Part shown: piece by piece, positions 49,964 to 60,742 of the stretch
How positions within the stretch are numbered: the first letter of the stretch is position 1
Layout of the letters: each line of letters begins with the position of its first letter
Assembly: GCA_034401795.1 (NCBI GenBank)
Contig: CM067360.1
Coordinates: forward strand, 51,667,574-51,731,573
Direction: 5' to 3'
From: Chaetoderma sp. LZ-2023a
Taxonomy: Eukaryota; Mollusca; Caudofoveata; Chaetodermatida; Chaetodermatidae
DNA: 64,000 bases
Program-made: the position numbers and the translations under genes
The notes under the pieces: generated by a model
The model's database searches: none
The model's input: the letters and a program-made list of their open reading frames with translations, nothing else
What the model was told of the DNA's origin: nothing

Positions 49964-50154
49964 TGACGTCATAATCAAAATGTATTATTTACGTCACAAT
50001 CAATCAGCATAGTTCCGTCACGAATATCGCAAATTATGTCAGTGTGTGACTTAATTGTATGCAATCTGGTGAATTTGCAATTTAATACACAGTCCAGTGA
50101 AGATTGTGAAGCTAATTTGACTGGAAGTTGTTGCTCCCATGCAGTAAATTGCCA

Positions 50155-50238
<84 letters not shown>

Positions 50239-50330
50239 GTGTGTTGTTACATTGAAATTGAGATTCAAATGGGTGTACACAGTGGACGGATCTTAGCTAG
50301 ACATGCGTTTCTATTTTTGAACCTCTAAGG
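49964..50330 (-). repeat. Family A MITE copy carrying a TA microsatellite
   Basis: TGACGTCA at 49964-49971, left core arm GCTAATTTGACTGGAAG. The other arm is replaced by about 80 bp of TA (50155-50235), then TGAAATTGAGATTC and a reverse left flank. Another TGACGTCA lies at 49823-49830, outside the copy. Confidence 0.85.
50155..50235. repeat. TA microsatellite inside a family A copy
   Basis: About 40 TA units at the position where the second hairpin arm should be. Confidence 0.98.
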
Positions 50331-51034
50331 GCTATTGTTTCAGTTAGAGAGCTAAGCCCACGCGTCATGGCTCTCATGGCAGCCAACGTGCCAGTCATTT
50401 TAATTGTTGCCTCAGGGAGTCATGGACTACAGTCACACAATCTTACCATAGACCATAGCCTTTCTTAAAATTGGATTCAATTGACCAAAGAGAATCGCTA
50501 AAGCATTTGTTATCAACAAATGAGACTATAAATCAAAACTATATGCTTACGTTATTTGTAATGAAATTGCAAACTGAAATAGAAAATAATAGGTGAATCC
50601 ATTCTATTTTATTATTAGATGCGATCTAATGATTAACAGTGTATATAACGTTTCGTCACAAGTAAAATCGAGAGCTAGATACTATCTGTTCATATGTGTA
50701 CAAAGTACATACTATGCAATATAACTTTGTTCTACATGTTAGTTTACTGTGTTAGCAAACTAAGATTATGTTCTACTTACTATAATTACGTTTCTTATAT
50801 ATCATTGCTGCTGCTTTATGGTTTCACACACCTTTGATGATGCCATACATGCAGAAATCATATTGCTCAGCAAGTTCGTTACATTTTTTTTCTTTTCAAA
50901 TGACCCGCATCTGACTATATGTACTTCGATCCCATGACTAGGCATTGGCACTTGCTATCTGGCGAAGTGAGCTGTGCATACATTATAACTATTTATCAAC
51001 TTCAATGTTCAAGTATTGCATGTGAACATGCTGC

Positions 51035-52025
51035 TTCTGCCAACAGATGCTGCCATACATGTATCTGATTACCTTCCATATATCAGGACTAAGTTGGCTC
51101 ACTGTTGGCCCAATATTGACAATATAGGTTGGTCCAACAGTATTCTGCTCAATTGTCTAAGAGTAGGCCAACATATCATACTATTGAAATATTCGAAAAA
51201 GATTTATTTTTCTTTGTGCAATATCTTTAGAACAATGGCAAAGTAAAAGAAAATGAAATGAAAAAAAATGACATATGCCATATGTGTCAAAACCATTTGA
51301 TCTTAGCTAAAAGGCAGAAAAGTGAGTACAATTTGAAACAAAATGTTTGCATTTTATAACAAATTGCCTTTATTCATAGGAAATTGCCAATTTCCTTAGA
51401 TGTTTATTTAAAAACGTATTGAAATTTTATTACAGCATAGAAATATTTCGATGGGGTTGGGGTGGGCAGGTACTATTTATACCACATGGTTGATTTCTGA
51501 TATAGAACTGCTGGCTAATCAATAAGCTCAATCGCTTTATTTTTAACAATAACCTAAATTAAGCTATACATTATAATATTGAGTTTCAGAGTTACCTCCC
51601 TTGCCAAGTGAAGATTTATTATTTTAAACTGAGATTTGCAACCTAATTACTAAATACACTGGTCTTCTGGTGATAGATAACCCAACTGTAAATTGTCCAC
51701 TGTTATGCTGGAAGTGGTCCAACGCAACTAAATTTATGATACATACATTGGTTATAAGTTGTTGGGCCAACTTGTTCCGAACAACTGTAACCGACTTTAA
51801 TTTTGCCACTGCTATACCACTGTTGGACCAACACATGTAATATCATTGGTGGCTCAACAACTGTAACCCAACTGTAATTTTTCCACTGTTATGCTAACGC
51901 TGGTCCAGCACATTATCGCCCAAGGCAACAGTACCAGCCAATTGTCAACATTGGCCCAATGCTCGGTAGTCAACAGCCACTGTGCCAACCAATAACCAAT
52001 GTTGGGCCAAAATAGTAATATTATC
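51035..52025. mobile_element. Composite repeat with inverted TTGGCCCAA/GTTGGTCCAAC words
   Basis: Left part (51095-51210) has CTGTTGGCCCAATATTG and GTTGGTCCAACAGT. Right part (51650-52015) has many copies in the opposite sense (ACTGTTGGACCAAC, CATTGGCCCAATG, TGTTGGGCC) plus CAACTGTAACCCAACTGTAA repeats. This resembles a degenerate fold-back or a tandem-derived element; exact ends are not resolved. Confidence 0.55.
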
Positions 52026-52096
52026 TGGGATGTTGCGGATAGATAGAGCTATTCTGCAATTAAGCTATACTGATAACGGATGTGATATTTATCCAG

Positions 52097-52206
52097 GAAT
52101 GGGTGGATCCAAAGCTTTCTTGGGATCCCAAGGAGTTTGGAGCTATTAAAGTGCTGCAGATGCCTTCTGACCGTGTTTGGACTCCTGACATACTAATGTA
52201 CAACAG
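52097..52206 (+). CDS. CHRNA7-like: Nicotinic receptor exon with loop D and loop A (alpha7 exon 4 equivalent)
   Basis: Begins EWVDPKLSW; this first W matches the loop D tryptophan of the complementary face. It ends DRVWTPDILMYN, the loop A motif with its W and Y. Acceptor tatttatccag, donor gtacgt; phase 0 in, phase 2 out (the AG of a serine codon). It is 110 bp, the same as vertebrate alpha7 exon 4. Confidence 0.96.
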
Positions 52207-52514
52207 GTACGTCAACAATCATACATACAACTGCGATACGTTAAAGGAAATCTCAACTCATCTTATACTAACCATTCATGTGATACAATTTGTCACCCAT
52301 AATCAATCGCTGACATTTTGACCTTTTATCATGCCAACAACGAAGGATAATCAGACCTAAATCAGAGCTAAATGTTGATATATTTCTACAGCCTATGATG
52401 GCAGTCGTGATTTTCTTTTCAACCAATCAGAAAAATCTAGCGTGTCTGCCTCGGTATACAAGCTCAGTTATGGATGTGCCAGCTATAGTTTGGCAATGTG
52501 GTTTAAAAGCAAAA

Positions 52515-52640
52515 ATACAGGGGCGCTGTTGACTATTTTGAAACTAATTTTACTGGAAGCTCAGCAATAACTTCCAGTCGAATTAGTTTCAAAATATTCA
52601 ATGGGATAAGCATTACATAATAAAGAAGACAATGCATTTG
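52515..52640 (+). repeat. Family A fragment (core)
   Basis: GACTATTTTGAAACTAATTT with a short spacer to AATTAGTTTCAAAATATTCA; the apex is shortened to TTACTGGAAGCTCAGC. Confidence 0.8.
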
Positions 52641-53094
52641 CACTTACACGACACCGCACCCTATCACTTGAGGAGACAAACTTTGCGGCGATCACTGTTC
52701 AACATTTTCGCGATATTACAAAGCAGATAATTGTGATACAGATAAAAGACGGTAACAGGATATGAATGATATGGAATCTATAAACCGTAATCTGTCATTG
52801 CCATACAATATTTGAGATGGGATTATCATCCTTTTAATGCTTGAAGTGGGCATTTGGTAATTAGTGAGCTTGTAACAGTTCGTATTCACACCTCTATCTT
52901 CACGATTTACCAACATTCTTGTGGATGGATGCATGGCTTATGTGTACTGTGTAAATAATGTTACCATCATGCAAAAACCGAATTTACGTGGTCATATTGA
53001 AAGTACAATAATTATAAAATCACCAAATGATATCAGTTTACTGTCTCTAGCAGGAGAGACCACCGATATGCCACTCAAATCTCTGACAGTGGAT

Positions 53095-53440
53095 AATTGC
53101 ATAATTAAAATACGTCATATGTTAGTTGGCGTCGCAATCAAACTGATGTATCTCTATACTGTACTACGTGCATGTTTTTGATGATTTTACAATTTGATAA
53201 TCATTTTGTTGGTTGTTTTGAACCGATTCGACTGGGAGATAAAGCTGTCATCTGCAGCAATACCAGCAATCAGATTAGTTTCAAAATATTCGTCAGGTTA
53301 CTTTTATAATTATTTTGAAATCTAGATTCTAGGAATTGACAAGTCTGAGAATTCCACATTGATTCAAACAGGTGTACTCACTACACAATGGACGGAGCGT
53401 ATACAGATATTGATCCCTCGATTAGTGCACAATATGCACT
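53095..53440 (-). repeat. Family A MITE copy, diverged
   Basis: Core CGATTCGACTGGGAGATAAA with right arm CAGATTAGTTTCAAAATATT, then a reverse left flank. Confidence 0.75.
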
Positions 53441-53664
53441 ACAATCATGTTACTTTACGTGTACATGCCAACCGGTCAATAACGGTCACTGCTTGGACCG
53501 AATATGGCCAGTAACTTACTATACTTTAATCGCAATAGTAAATGCCTTTTAGAGCGATATGATATCAGTTCGTTAAAGGTGACCTGAACAGATTTCAAAC
53601 TTGCGCCCAGTTTAGTTCGCGGTATAGATTATCAGTAAATCTGGCAATTTTCATTAATATAACC

Positions 53665-54330
53665 CAATTTCTAGCTATGCCGGTGACCGCCCATTTCTAG
53701 CTATGCCGGTGACCACCCATTTCTATCTATGCCAGTTACCGCCCATTTCTAGTTATGCCGGTGACCGGCCATTTCTAGCTATGCCGGTGATCGCCCATTC
53801 TAGCTATGCCAGTGACCACCCATTTCTAGCTATGCCGGTGACCGCCCATTTCTAGCTATGCCGGTGACCGCCCATTTCTAGCTATGCCAGTGACCACCCA
53901 TTTCTAGCTATGCCAGTGACCGCCCATTTCTAGCTATGCCGGTGACCGCCCATTTCTAGCCATGCCGGTGACCGCCCATTTCTAGCAAACATTGTACGCC
54001 TGATGGAATCAATTTATATACTTTCAATTCCCAGAATCCTAATTTTAATGTGCATATGCAGGTAATATGTTGAATATTTTGAAACTAATTTGACTGGGTG
54101 CTGTTGCTGCCCATGACAGCAAAATGTAGGCAGCAACGGCATTCAGTTAAATTAGTTTCAAAATAGTCAACATAATTTTTATTATATAGCAAAGATATAC
54201 AAGTCGTTCATGTAATGGACTGTTAAATGATCATGATGGAGCTCGATACGCCATTCATTACGTATTTTGATTGCGACCTAATTTATTATCACGTCATATA
54301 TTTTAGTAACAGATCAAACACCCCCATTCT
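53665..54330 (+). repeat. Family A MITE copy with minisatellite
   Basis: Twelve-copy minisatellite at the left, CAGGTAATATG, well-preserved core arms near 54070-54170, and a right part that includes GAGCTCGATACGCCATTC at about 54240. That site serves as the empty site for the 35.86-kb insertion. Confidence 0.88.
53667..53988. repeat. 26-bp minisatellite, about 12 copies
   Basis: Units contain TTTCTAGCTATGCCGGTGAC plus CGCCCA. They are tandem without spacers and derive from the left-flank motif of family A. Confidence 0.93.
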
Positions 54331-54529
54331 TACTTCAGTTTCTGTAAGGGAAGCCGTGTATTAGTTACATGCCATTATTAATACCTGGTTTATTTGAGTG
54401 GAATTCTATATAATGTCAACTAGCATTGTTTAAAATAGATCCAAGCGCATGTACGTAGTAGGCGACGCATACCTAGAAACGGATATATGGATTTTCTGAA
54501 TCCACTATAGTTAGTACAATCATTACTTA

Positions 54530-54685
54530 GGCCGTGTTCTCATACATCTGCTATGTTGGTAAATAGCAGGTATATAGGCTATTGTACCGGAATAAATACG
54601 TCATTTAATTCGAAATTAATCCCATAAAATCGGCGGTTTATCTTCCGATATATCGCTATTGTTCCCCTATGTGAACGCAGCCTAT
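54530..54685. repeat. Family C palindrome, diverged copy
   Basis: Starts AGGCCGTGTTCTCATACATC and ends ATGTGAACGCAGCCTA, the inverted family C termini. Confidence 0.6.
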
Positions 54686-54695
54686 TTCGTCAAAA

Positions 54696-54792
54696 TCTGC
54701 CAGGTAGCGTTAACGTCAGCATTTTCTCTCACTCTCTGCCAGGTAGCGCTATGATCATCATGTTATCTCGCTAGCCACCAGGTAGCGCCACC
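54696..54792. repeat. 39-bp triplicate with GCCAGGTAGCG
   Basis: (C)CAGGTAGCG recurs at about 54699, 54738 and 54776. Confidence 0.75.
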
Positions 54793-54890
54793 GTCCAGTT
54801 CGGGACTATTTTCTAGCAGTGTGAATGCAAACCAATACATAGCACACGAAATAGTTAAACCTGATTAGGCAATGAGAAAGAGGCATTAGA

Positions 54891-54979
54891 CCGCGTTCTC
54901 ACTAGAGACGTAATTCGGAATAACGCCATACTGAAGTATTGCGTTATTTACGATTAACTCTCTAATGAGAACACGGCTT
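54891..54979. repeat. Family C palindromic MITE (copy 1)
   Basis: ACCGCGTTCTCACTAGAGA ... TCTCTAATGAGAACACGGC, with inner AATAACGCCATACT and its near complement. About 90 bp. Confidence 0.88.
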
Positions 54980-55022
54980 ATTGGTTTCAGTAATATAATA
55001 GTAATGCATGATTATGCCCAGA

Positions 55023-55113
55023 AGGCCGTGTTCTCATTAGAGACGTAACCGGCGTAACGCAATACTGAGGTATGGCGTTATTCGCGATTCACTCTCCAGT
55101 GAGAACACGGCGT
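55023..55113. repeat. Family C palindromic MITE (copy 2)
   Basis: GGCCGTGTTCTCATTAGAGA ... TCTCCAGTGAGAACACGGC; same size and inner words as the copy 130 bp upstream. Confidence 0.9.
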
Positions 55114-55229
55114 ATACATATTGCTCAATATTGTCAAGTGAAAACAAGCACACATGCAGACTGTTGGATATAGCAACAATAATTTGACTGGAAGCTGCCA
55201 TTAAGTCAAATCGATTCCAAGAGATCAGA

Positions 55230-55514
55230 GGGTGGATGGATGTGGGGAGTAGCGATTGGAAGAGTTAAGAGTGGACCATCAATCTAACCCAGGAGGCCAG
55301 TGAATCGAAAATCGGGCTCTGTAATTGTGTCGGTAGTGGCCCATAGAATACCCTGGAATGGAAGAATAGCGATTTCAAAATTTACTCGTTGGGCGCCATA
55401 CTAATGCCATCAGGGCAGTGCATAGAAAATCGGAAACAGTAATGTTGTCTTTCAAGCTCTCTCTAATTTGTAGAGATCTGTTCGTCAAAAACGCCTGAGT
55501 CGTGAATTTATTAT
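55230..55514 (+). repeat. Tandem array of about 145-bp units, left portion
   Basis: Words GAATCGAAAATCGG, GTCGGTAGT and GGGCGCCATA(C) recur here, and again at 56941-57360 in the same orientation. The array is interrupted by the TTAA element. Confidence 0.75.
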
Positions 55515-55518
55515 TTAA

Positions 55519-56936
55519 AGTTCTCATATATTCTTAAAAGATATATATCCTAGCTAAATTTAGGACTATTTGTTACTTTATGGACACTTTAACTAACTTG
55601 GACTGTAGTCGCCATTTTAGACATATATTTGCGGGCGCATTTATTTCAGACTCTATGGTCTTCGCCGGTGAGCAATACTTTGTTCGTATAAAACCATTCT
55701 CGTAACGCTAATGCCAGTCATTATTTTGCTGGCTTTCAAGGTGAGCCCATAATAAGCATAGCGTAGTACAATAGTAGTTCTATATTTCCTATGGTGCAAA
55801 TAAAAATCAATATATCTATAACATAGTTACTGAATGCTGCTGCTGCCTATAGCATCAACAGCATTCCACCAACGTGTTGTCAAAATAATCAGCTGATAAT
55901 ACAAGTGTGCCTAGGCAAAGTTTTGACAACAATTTGGCTGAAAATCGTTGATGAAACAACTTTCAATCAAATTGTTCTCAAAATAATCGGCAGGGCAGCG
56001 AATGTTGCAAGACCTGCAGAAGATATTTCGAGCAACTTTATTGACAGTCATTCCTTACGCAGGCAGCAACAGCGTTGTCAAATTCGTCTCAGAATAATCA
56101 GCGGGCTTTCTTTTTTGTTAGCTAACAAATGCCTACACAATAAGTTAGGCTTGTATGATATACGGAATCAAGACCCATTCTCAGATATACTCGAAAGTTC
56201 TGCCCATTTCATTGACAATCAGGAGGTAAGCGTATTATTCTATTCAAGGTAGGCTAGTGGACTGCTTGATCTGTGTGAACATATTTCACTCTGAAATAGG
56301 CCTCTCTAGACATAACTAATTGTGTATGCACTTGTTCGCAATCAAAACAGGAAGTCCACTGATTATTCCGAGAAAGAGTTGACAACGCTGTTGCTGCCTG
56401 AGTAAGAAACGATTGTCAATAAAGTTGCGCGAAATATCTTCAGCAAATCGTGTAACGTTGACTACACTGCTGATTATTTTGAGAAAAATTTGATTGTTCC
56501 GTCAACGATTTTCAGCCAAATTGTTATCAGCTCTGTATCTAGTGACAATTGTATTATCAACTGATTATATTGACAAGAATTTGACGGAAAGTTGTTGCTG
56601 CTATGGCCAGCAGCAGTTTTCAGTAACCTTGTTATACATATATTTGTTGTCACTTGCACCATAGAGAACGGAAATATAGAACTAGTATTGTACTAAGCTA
56701 AGCTTACTATGAGCTCATCTTGAAAGCCAGCAAAAGAATGATTAGGATTAGCGTCACGAGAATGGTTTTAAACGAACAATTGCTCACCGGCGAAGACAAT
56801 AGAGTCTGAAATCATGGCGCCAGCAAATATCTATCTAAAATGGCGGCTACAGTTCTAGTTAGTTAAAGTGTCCATAAATTAACAAATTGTCATACGTTTA
56901 GCTAGTATATGTATCTTTTGAGAATAGATGAGAACC
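55519..56936. mobile_element. 1.4-kb palindromic element flanked by TTAA
   Basis: TTAA at 55515-55518 and 56937-56940. The outer 290 bp on each side are inverted copies: left AGTTCTCATATATTCTTAAA, right its diverged complement; also GACTCTATGGTCTTCGCCGG and its complement. Pairing continues inward through about 56110 and 56345, leaving a loop of about 235 bp. No transposase. TTAA target sites are typical of piggyBac and Kolobok superfamilies, but the termini do not settle which. Confidence 0.85.
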
Positions 56937-56940
56937 TTAA

Positions 56941-57360
56941 GAGTGGGGCACCCTACTAAAACCAGCATGGCGGTGAATTGAAAATCGCACTCCGAACTTA
57001 TATCAAGAGTTACCTATAGAATGTCCCTCCCAAAATATATCGAGATCGGTTCTTCGATAACGGATTAGTAGCTATTTTAAAATCTAATGGCGGGGCGGGT
57101 GCCTTTATAAAACCCATCACGGTGCTGAATCGATAATTGGACTCTGCTTATGTCGGTAGCTGCTTCTAGGAAATGCCCCCTCAAGTTACAGCAAATTAAA
57201 TTAATCATTAACGGCGGAGCAACGATTTGAAAATTTAAGGGTTGGGCGCCCTATAAAATTCCATCATGGAACTGAAACGAAAATCGGACTCCATAGTGAT
57301 GTCGGTATTTATCCCTAGAATAGCTGTGTGAAGTTTCAACCAGATTGGATGAAAACTGAA
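56941..57360 (+). repeat. Tandem array of about 145-bp units, right portion
   Basis: About three units, with AAAATCGCACTCC at about 56982, ATAATTGGACTCTG at about 57131 and AAAATCGGACTCC at about 57274. Spacing is 143-149 bp. Confidence 0.8.
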
Positions 57361-57388
57361 TGAGGAGTAGTAAAAAGACACAATATCC

Positions 57389-57402
57389 ACAGCAGCAGCA
57401 GC

Positions 57403-57452
<50 letters not shown>
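57389..57452. repeat. CAG then CAA microsatellite
   Basis: A few AGC units followed by about 17 CAA units, about 100 bp before the next exon. Confidence 0.97.
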
Positions 57453-57554
57453 GAGCTGTAGATAGCCGTTCCTGATAAAAATATTATTGTTTTTGTATGG
57501 CCCTATTAGTGTTAATATTATTTCCTGTCTTGTGTTTTAACTTTCATGTCGCAG

Positions 57555-57811
57555 TGCCGATGAACGATTCGATGGGACATACCACTGCAATGTTGTGATC
57601 AATTACGATGGCGTTATTTTCTGGGTACCTCCAGGGATGTTCAAGAGCACATGTAAAATTGACATTCTATGGTTCCCGTTTGATGAACAAAAATGCAAGC
57701 TAGATTTTGGGTCGTGGACCCATCCTCTAACACAGGTGAATCTAACCAACCAGGGACGTTCCAACGCCGACGATTCTGCGTTCATTCAAAATGGTGAATG
57801 GAATCTTATAG
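57555..57811 (+). CDS. CHRNA7-like: Nicotinic receptor Cys-loop exon (fused alpha7 exons 5 and 6)
   Basis: Completes the split serine and reads ADERFDGTYHCNVV, INYDGVIFWVPPG, then the Cys-loop: C, 13 residues (KIDILWFPFDEQK), C, the invariant spacing of the superfamily. It continues KLDFGSW (loop B tryptophan) to NGEWNLIG. Acceptor catgtcgcag, donor gtgagc, exit phase 1. It is 257 bp, near the sum of vertebrate exons 5 and 6 (80 + 168), which are separated by an intron there. The residue two after the loop B tryptophan is His where alpha7 has Tyr. One sequon (NLT) is visible. Confidence 0.97.
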
Positions 57812-58142
57812 GTGAGCTTTATCATTCCTAACTTTCTACCAAAACATAATCATGTTATTACCCGTGTGGAAAATTAAAAGAAGGAAAAAGGGAAATAACA
57901 AATGATGTTGATTGGTAATTTCAAACAATATTAAATAAAATACGATCGGTAAAAAATAGAAATGAATCGGAGTTATTTGAGAAAAAAGATTTACTAAATC
58001 TAGGAGTGCGTAACTTGGAGTCACTTAATGACGTCACTGGTACATCGCACTCCGCCGTGTGTCATCTGTGTGTGCAGGTATGCCGCATTGGTATGATTTC
58101 AAAATACACGGCTTGTTTCCAAGGCCGCAGTATGATGTCTAC

Positions 58143-58213
58143 TGCATATTTTGAAACTCGCGTGACTGAATGTCTCTGGAAAGAACAGCTTTCAGTCAAA
58201 CTGTTTTAAAACT
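58143..58213 (+). repeat. Family A core fragment
   Basis: CATATTTTGAAACTCGCGTG, then TTTCAGTCAAACTGTTTTAA. Confidence 0.55.
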
Positions 58214-58569
58214 AGACAAGATTTATCTGTAGGATGTAGTGGCTAATCAGCTTAACGCGAATATAACTGAGCTTATATGACCGGCTGTATTATGTATTCG
58301 CCCCGCGTACACCAGAGTGTACGTCCAGCTATGTCACTAATTGGTTCACGCCAGAATGACACAAATGGTATTTAGCTGCTTTTTTTCTAATTATTCTGTG
58401 TTTTACTGGAGACTATGGGTTGATTATTATATACAGCTGTCAGTCAAGAGCATGTGTTAGTTCCCTGATCCTTTCCTTTAAATATGATGATGCATCCTAA
58501 CAAAGCACAGGGAAATGGATGAATCCAACCGGTCGCACACGTATATGATGAAGTAACGAATTACGTTAC

Positions 58570-58835
58570 GTGTAGATTGACCTCATAACTCAAAATGCGT
58601 AATGGCTGACTTGGTTAATTCAGCATGAACCTTTAAATGTCGCCAATTCTACAAATTATGTTTTTCCTATTTAATAAATCGTGTTCAGTCAAATTTGTTT
58701 TTTAAAGGCCAATGCCTTTTCTTGAAAATGGAATTCTGGGAATTCAGGGCTCAAAGTATATACATTGATCCCAACATACGCACAACCTTGACGGAGCTTA
58801 GCTAGAGATGGGCGTGGATTCATTAATTTAAAGGA
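58570..58835 (-). repeat. Family A MITE copy, diverged
   Basis: TTCAGTCAAATTTGTTTT, a reverse left flank (GGAGCTTAGCTAGAGATGGG). Core left arm absent. Confidence 0.7.
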
Positions 58836-59034
58836 TCAACCGCAAATAATATTTGATCTGAAATAATCAGGTGGATATAAAATGGCAAGAAAATAAGGAA
58901 AATAAACTGTATGTGATACACCGAATCTCAAACTCGTTACTGTTTCCTATCAAATGTATCACTCTGTTAGCAAGGTATCATTTGCTACTCGAAAAAGCCT
59001 CTTCCAATGGATAACTCCAATCTCTCGATCAATT

Positions 59035-59320
59035 ATGTGACGTCGTAATCAATTACATCACATGTAGGCTGACTTCACAATCATAATTTACAGAAATAAT
59101 CCGTCATGAAGATGAGTACTCCGCCAAGTGTCCGAATTGTATGTCTGTGAGGGATTTCCTATTTAATATAGGCAGCAACAGCACCCAGTCGAATTAGTTT
59201 TACAATATTCCAACAGCTTACCTTTATATTTTCTGTGAATTCAGGGTTCTACTGATCCCACATGGGCAAAGCGAGTGCAGAGCTTAGCTATATAGTGACG
59301 GGACAAAGCGAATTCATCCA
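59035..59320 (-). repeat. Family A MITE copy, diverged
   Basis: GTGACGTCGTAATCAATTAC, AGGCAGCAACAGCACCCAGT, CAACAGCTTACCTTTATA, then a reverse left flank. Confidence 0.8.
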
Positions 59321-60358
59321 GTCTAATGTATCAACGTCACATACTATTTAAGCTGTAATAATAAGTTCAGCGATTCACAAGGAGTATATAAAATGGCGAT
59401 GCCATAATACGAAGCGACATGAAAATGAAAAATACTAGCCTATGTGATGAACAGAATCCCAAACTCGCTGCCATTTAATATCAAGTCGATCACTTACATT
59501 CAGTAATATCTTACTTGTTACTTGTTGAAGCTTGCTCCGACTGAGATCTTACTAAATCCGATTTTGATAGGAAATAGTAACTCATTTAGGAGCCTCTGTT
59601 TATTAATCTACATGCAAACGCAGATTGTTGTGTTCTTTTCTTACTGTATCTTTCGTTTTTCTTTATTATTTTTGGCTACATATCTTACACCGCATATTCT
59701 CATACAGTCTCCATCTGAATGACCTCAAACATCGCCAGCTTCTGGGATTGATGCCTGCTCACGGCACTTATTGGGAGAATTTAGACTTGCTCATTGATTT
59801 TTACATGCCCAAAATAAACACATGGGAAATATAGAGGCGGGGAGCGGTGTTACTATGGATGTTTAAATTGCGACTATACCTAGTTTTTCTCTCTTCATCC
59901 TTGGGGTTCAGCTCAGATATGCTGATTTTGGTGCAGACGGTCCACTTAGGGGTGAGTCAATATTACAGTGTTTTAGCAGAAATAAACTGCGATGAGAGGG
60001 AAAGCTAAATTAACATATAAGAACAAGACCACATGTCACATAGGAAAGGTAAGATCACTCAAATGGAGGCAAACTCACCAATATATGGTTTTAAAGTTAC
60101 CCGTTTGCTTTCTTTGCAGAAAATAATTTCGTTTAATTAGTCCAATAGTTCTAACTATCCAGTTACTCTATTTTGGTCACATATTGCCAGTTTTTGTTTT
60201 AGGCAGAACTGAGTCCTCACTAATAAGGAGGGATAAATTGTAAAGGGTAAATCATTTCATAGGAACTAATTCACCAATGAATATATGAGGAGACATACTT
60301 CTGGGGGCAAAAGATTATGAAAAGAACATGTTCCATAAATATGTATTTTCTTTTGAAG

Positions 60359-60556
60359 GGCTGACACTAAAATACACGAAGGTTGGTTATGAGTGCTGTG
60401 AAGACCAGCAGTACGCGCATGTCGAGGCCTACGTCATCATACGTAGACGGACGTTATACTATGGATTTAATATCATCCTTCCATGTGTGTTAATCTCTAC
60501 CATGTCGCTTCTGACATTTATACTGCCACCAGATTCCGGTGAAAAGATCTCATTAG
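60359..60556 (+). CDS. CHRNA7-like: Nicotinic receptor exon with loop C and M1 (alpha7 exon 7 equivalent)
   Basis: Entry phase 1 (acceptor cttttgaag), exit phase 1 (donor gtaaga). Contains [11 protein letters not shown], where the vicinal Cys pair defines an alpha subunit and the two Tyr frame the agonist site. RRRTLYYG follows, then M1 ([20 protein letters not shown]), then [11 protein letters not shown] entering M2. GEK places the conserved Glu at the cytoplasmic end of the pore, typical of cation-selective members. It is 198 bp against 195 in vertebrate alpha7, an extra residue in loop C. Confidence 0.97.
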
Positions 60557-60623
60557 GTAAGATAGGATATGAAATATGTACATAACGATGTAGTCTGAAG
60601 ACTGACAGGAGGCTTGTAAAAGA

Positions 60624-60647
60624 ATTAATGAATGAATGAATGAATGA

Positions 60648-60678
<31 letters not shown>

Positions 60679-60711
60679 AGCGAGCGAGCGAACGAACGAA
60701 CGAACGAACGA

Positions 60712-60742
<31 letters not shown>

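Larger units (their letters stand above)
48711..52096 (+). other. Receptor intron (3.4 kb)
   Basis: Holds family B at 49250, family A at 49965 with an internal TA microsatellite, and the TTGGCCCAA-type composite repeat at 51035-52025. The 50.35-51.0 kb interval is AT-rich without a named repeat. Confidence 0.85.
52207..57554 (+). other. Receptor intron (5.3 kb), the most repeat-laden
   Basis: Holds family A at 52515, 53095 and 53665, a 26-bp minisatellite, family C palindromes, a 39-bp triplicate, a 145-bp tandem array with a TTAA-inserted palindromic element, and a CAG/CAA microsatellite close to the next exon. Confidence 0.9.
57812..60358 (+). other. Receptor intron (2.5 kb)
   Basis: Holds a family A fragment (58143-58213) and two diverged minus copies at 58570 and 59035. 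TGACGTCA lies at 58029-58036. The rest is AT-rich and unassigned. Confidence 0.85.

Noticed and set aside
53667-53988. CRISPR-like regular array
   Set aside because: Units are tandem without unique spacers, and the context is eukaryotic. It is a minisatellite inside family A.
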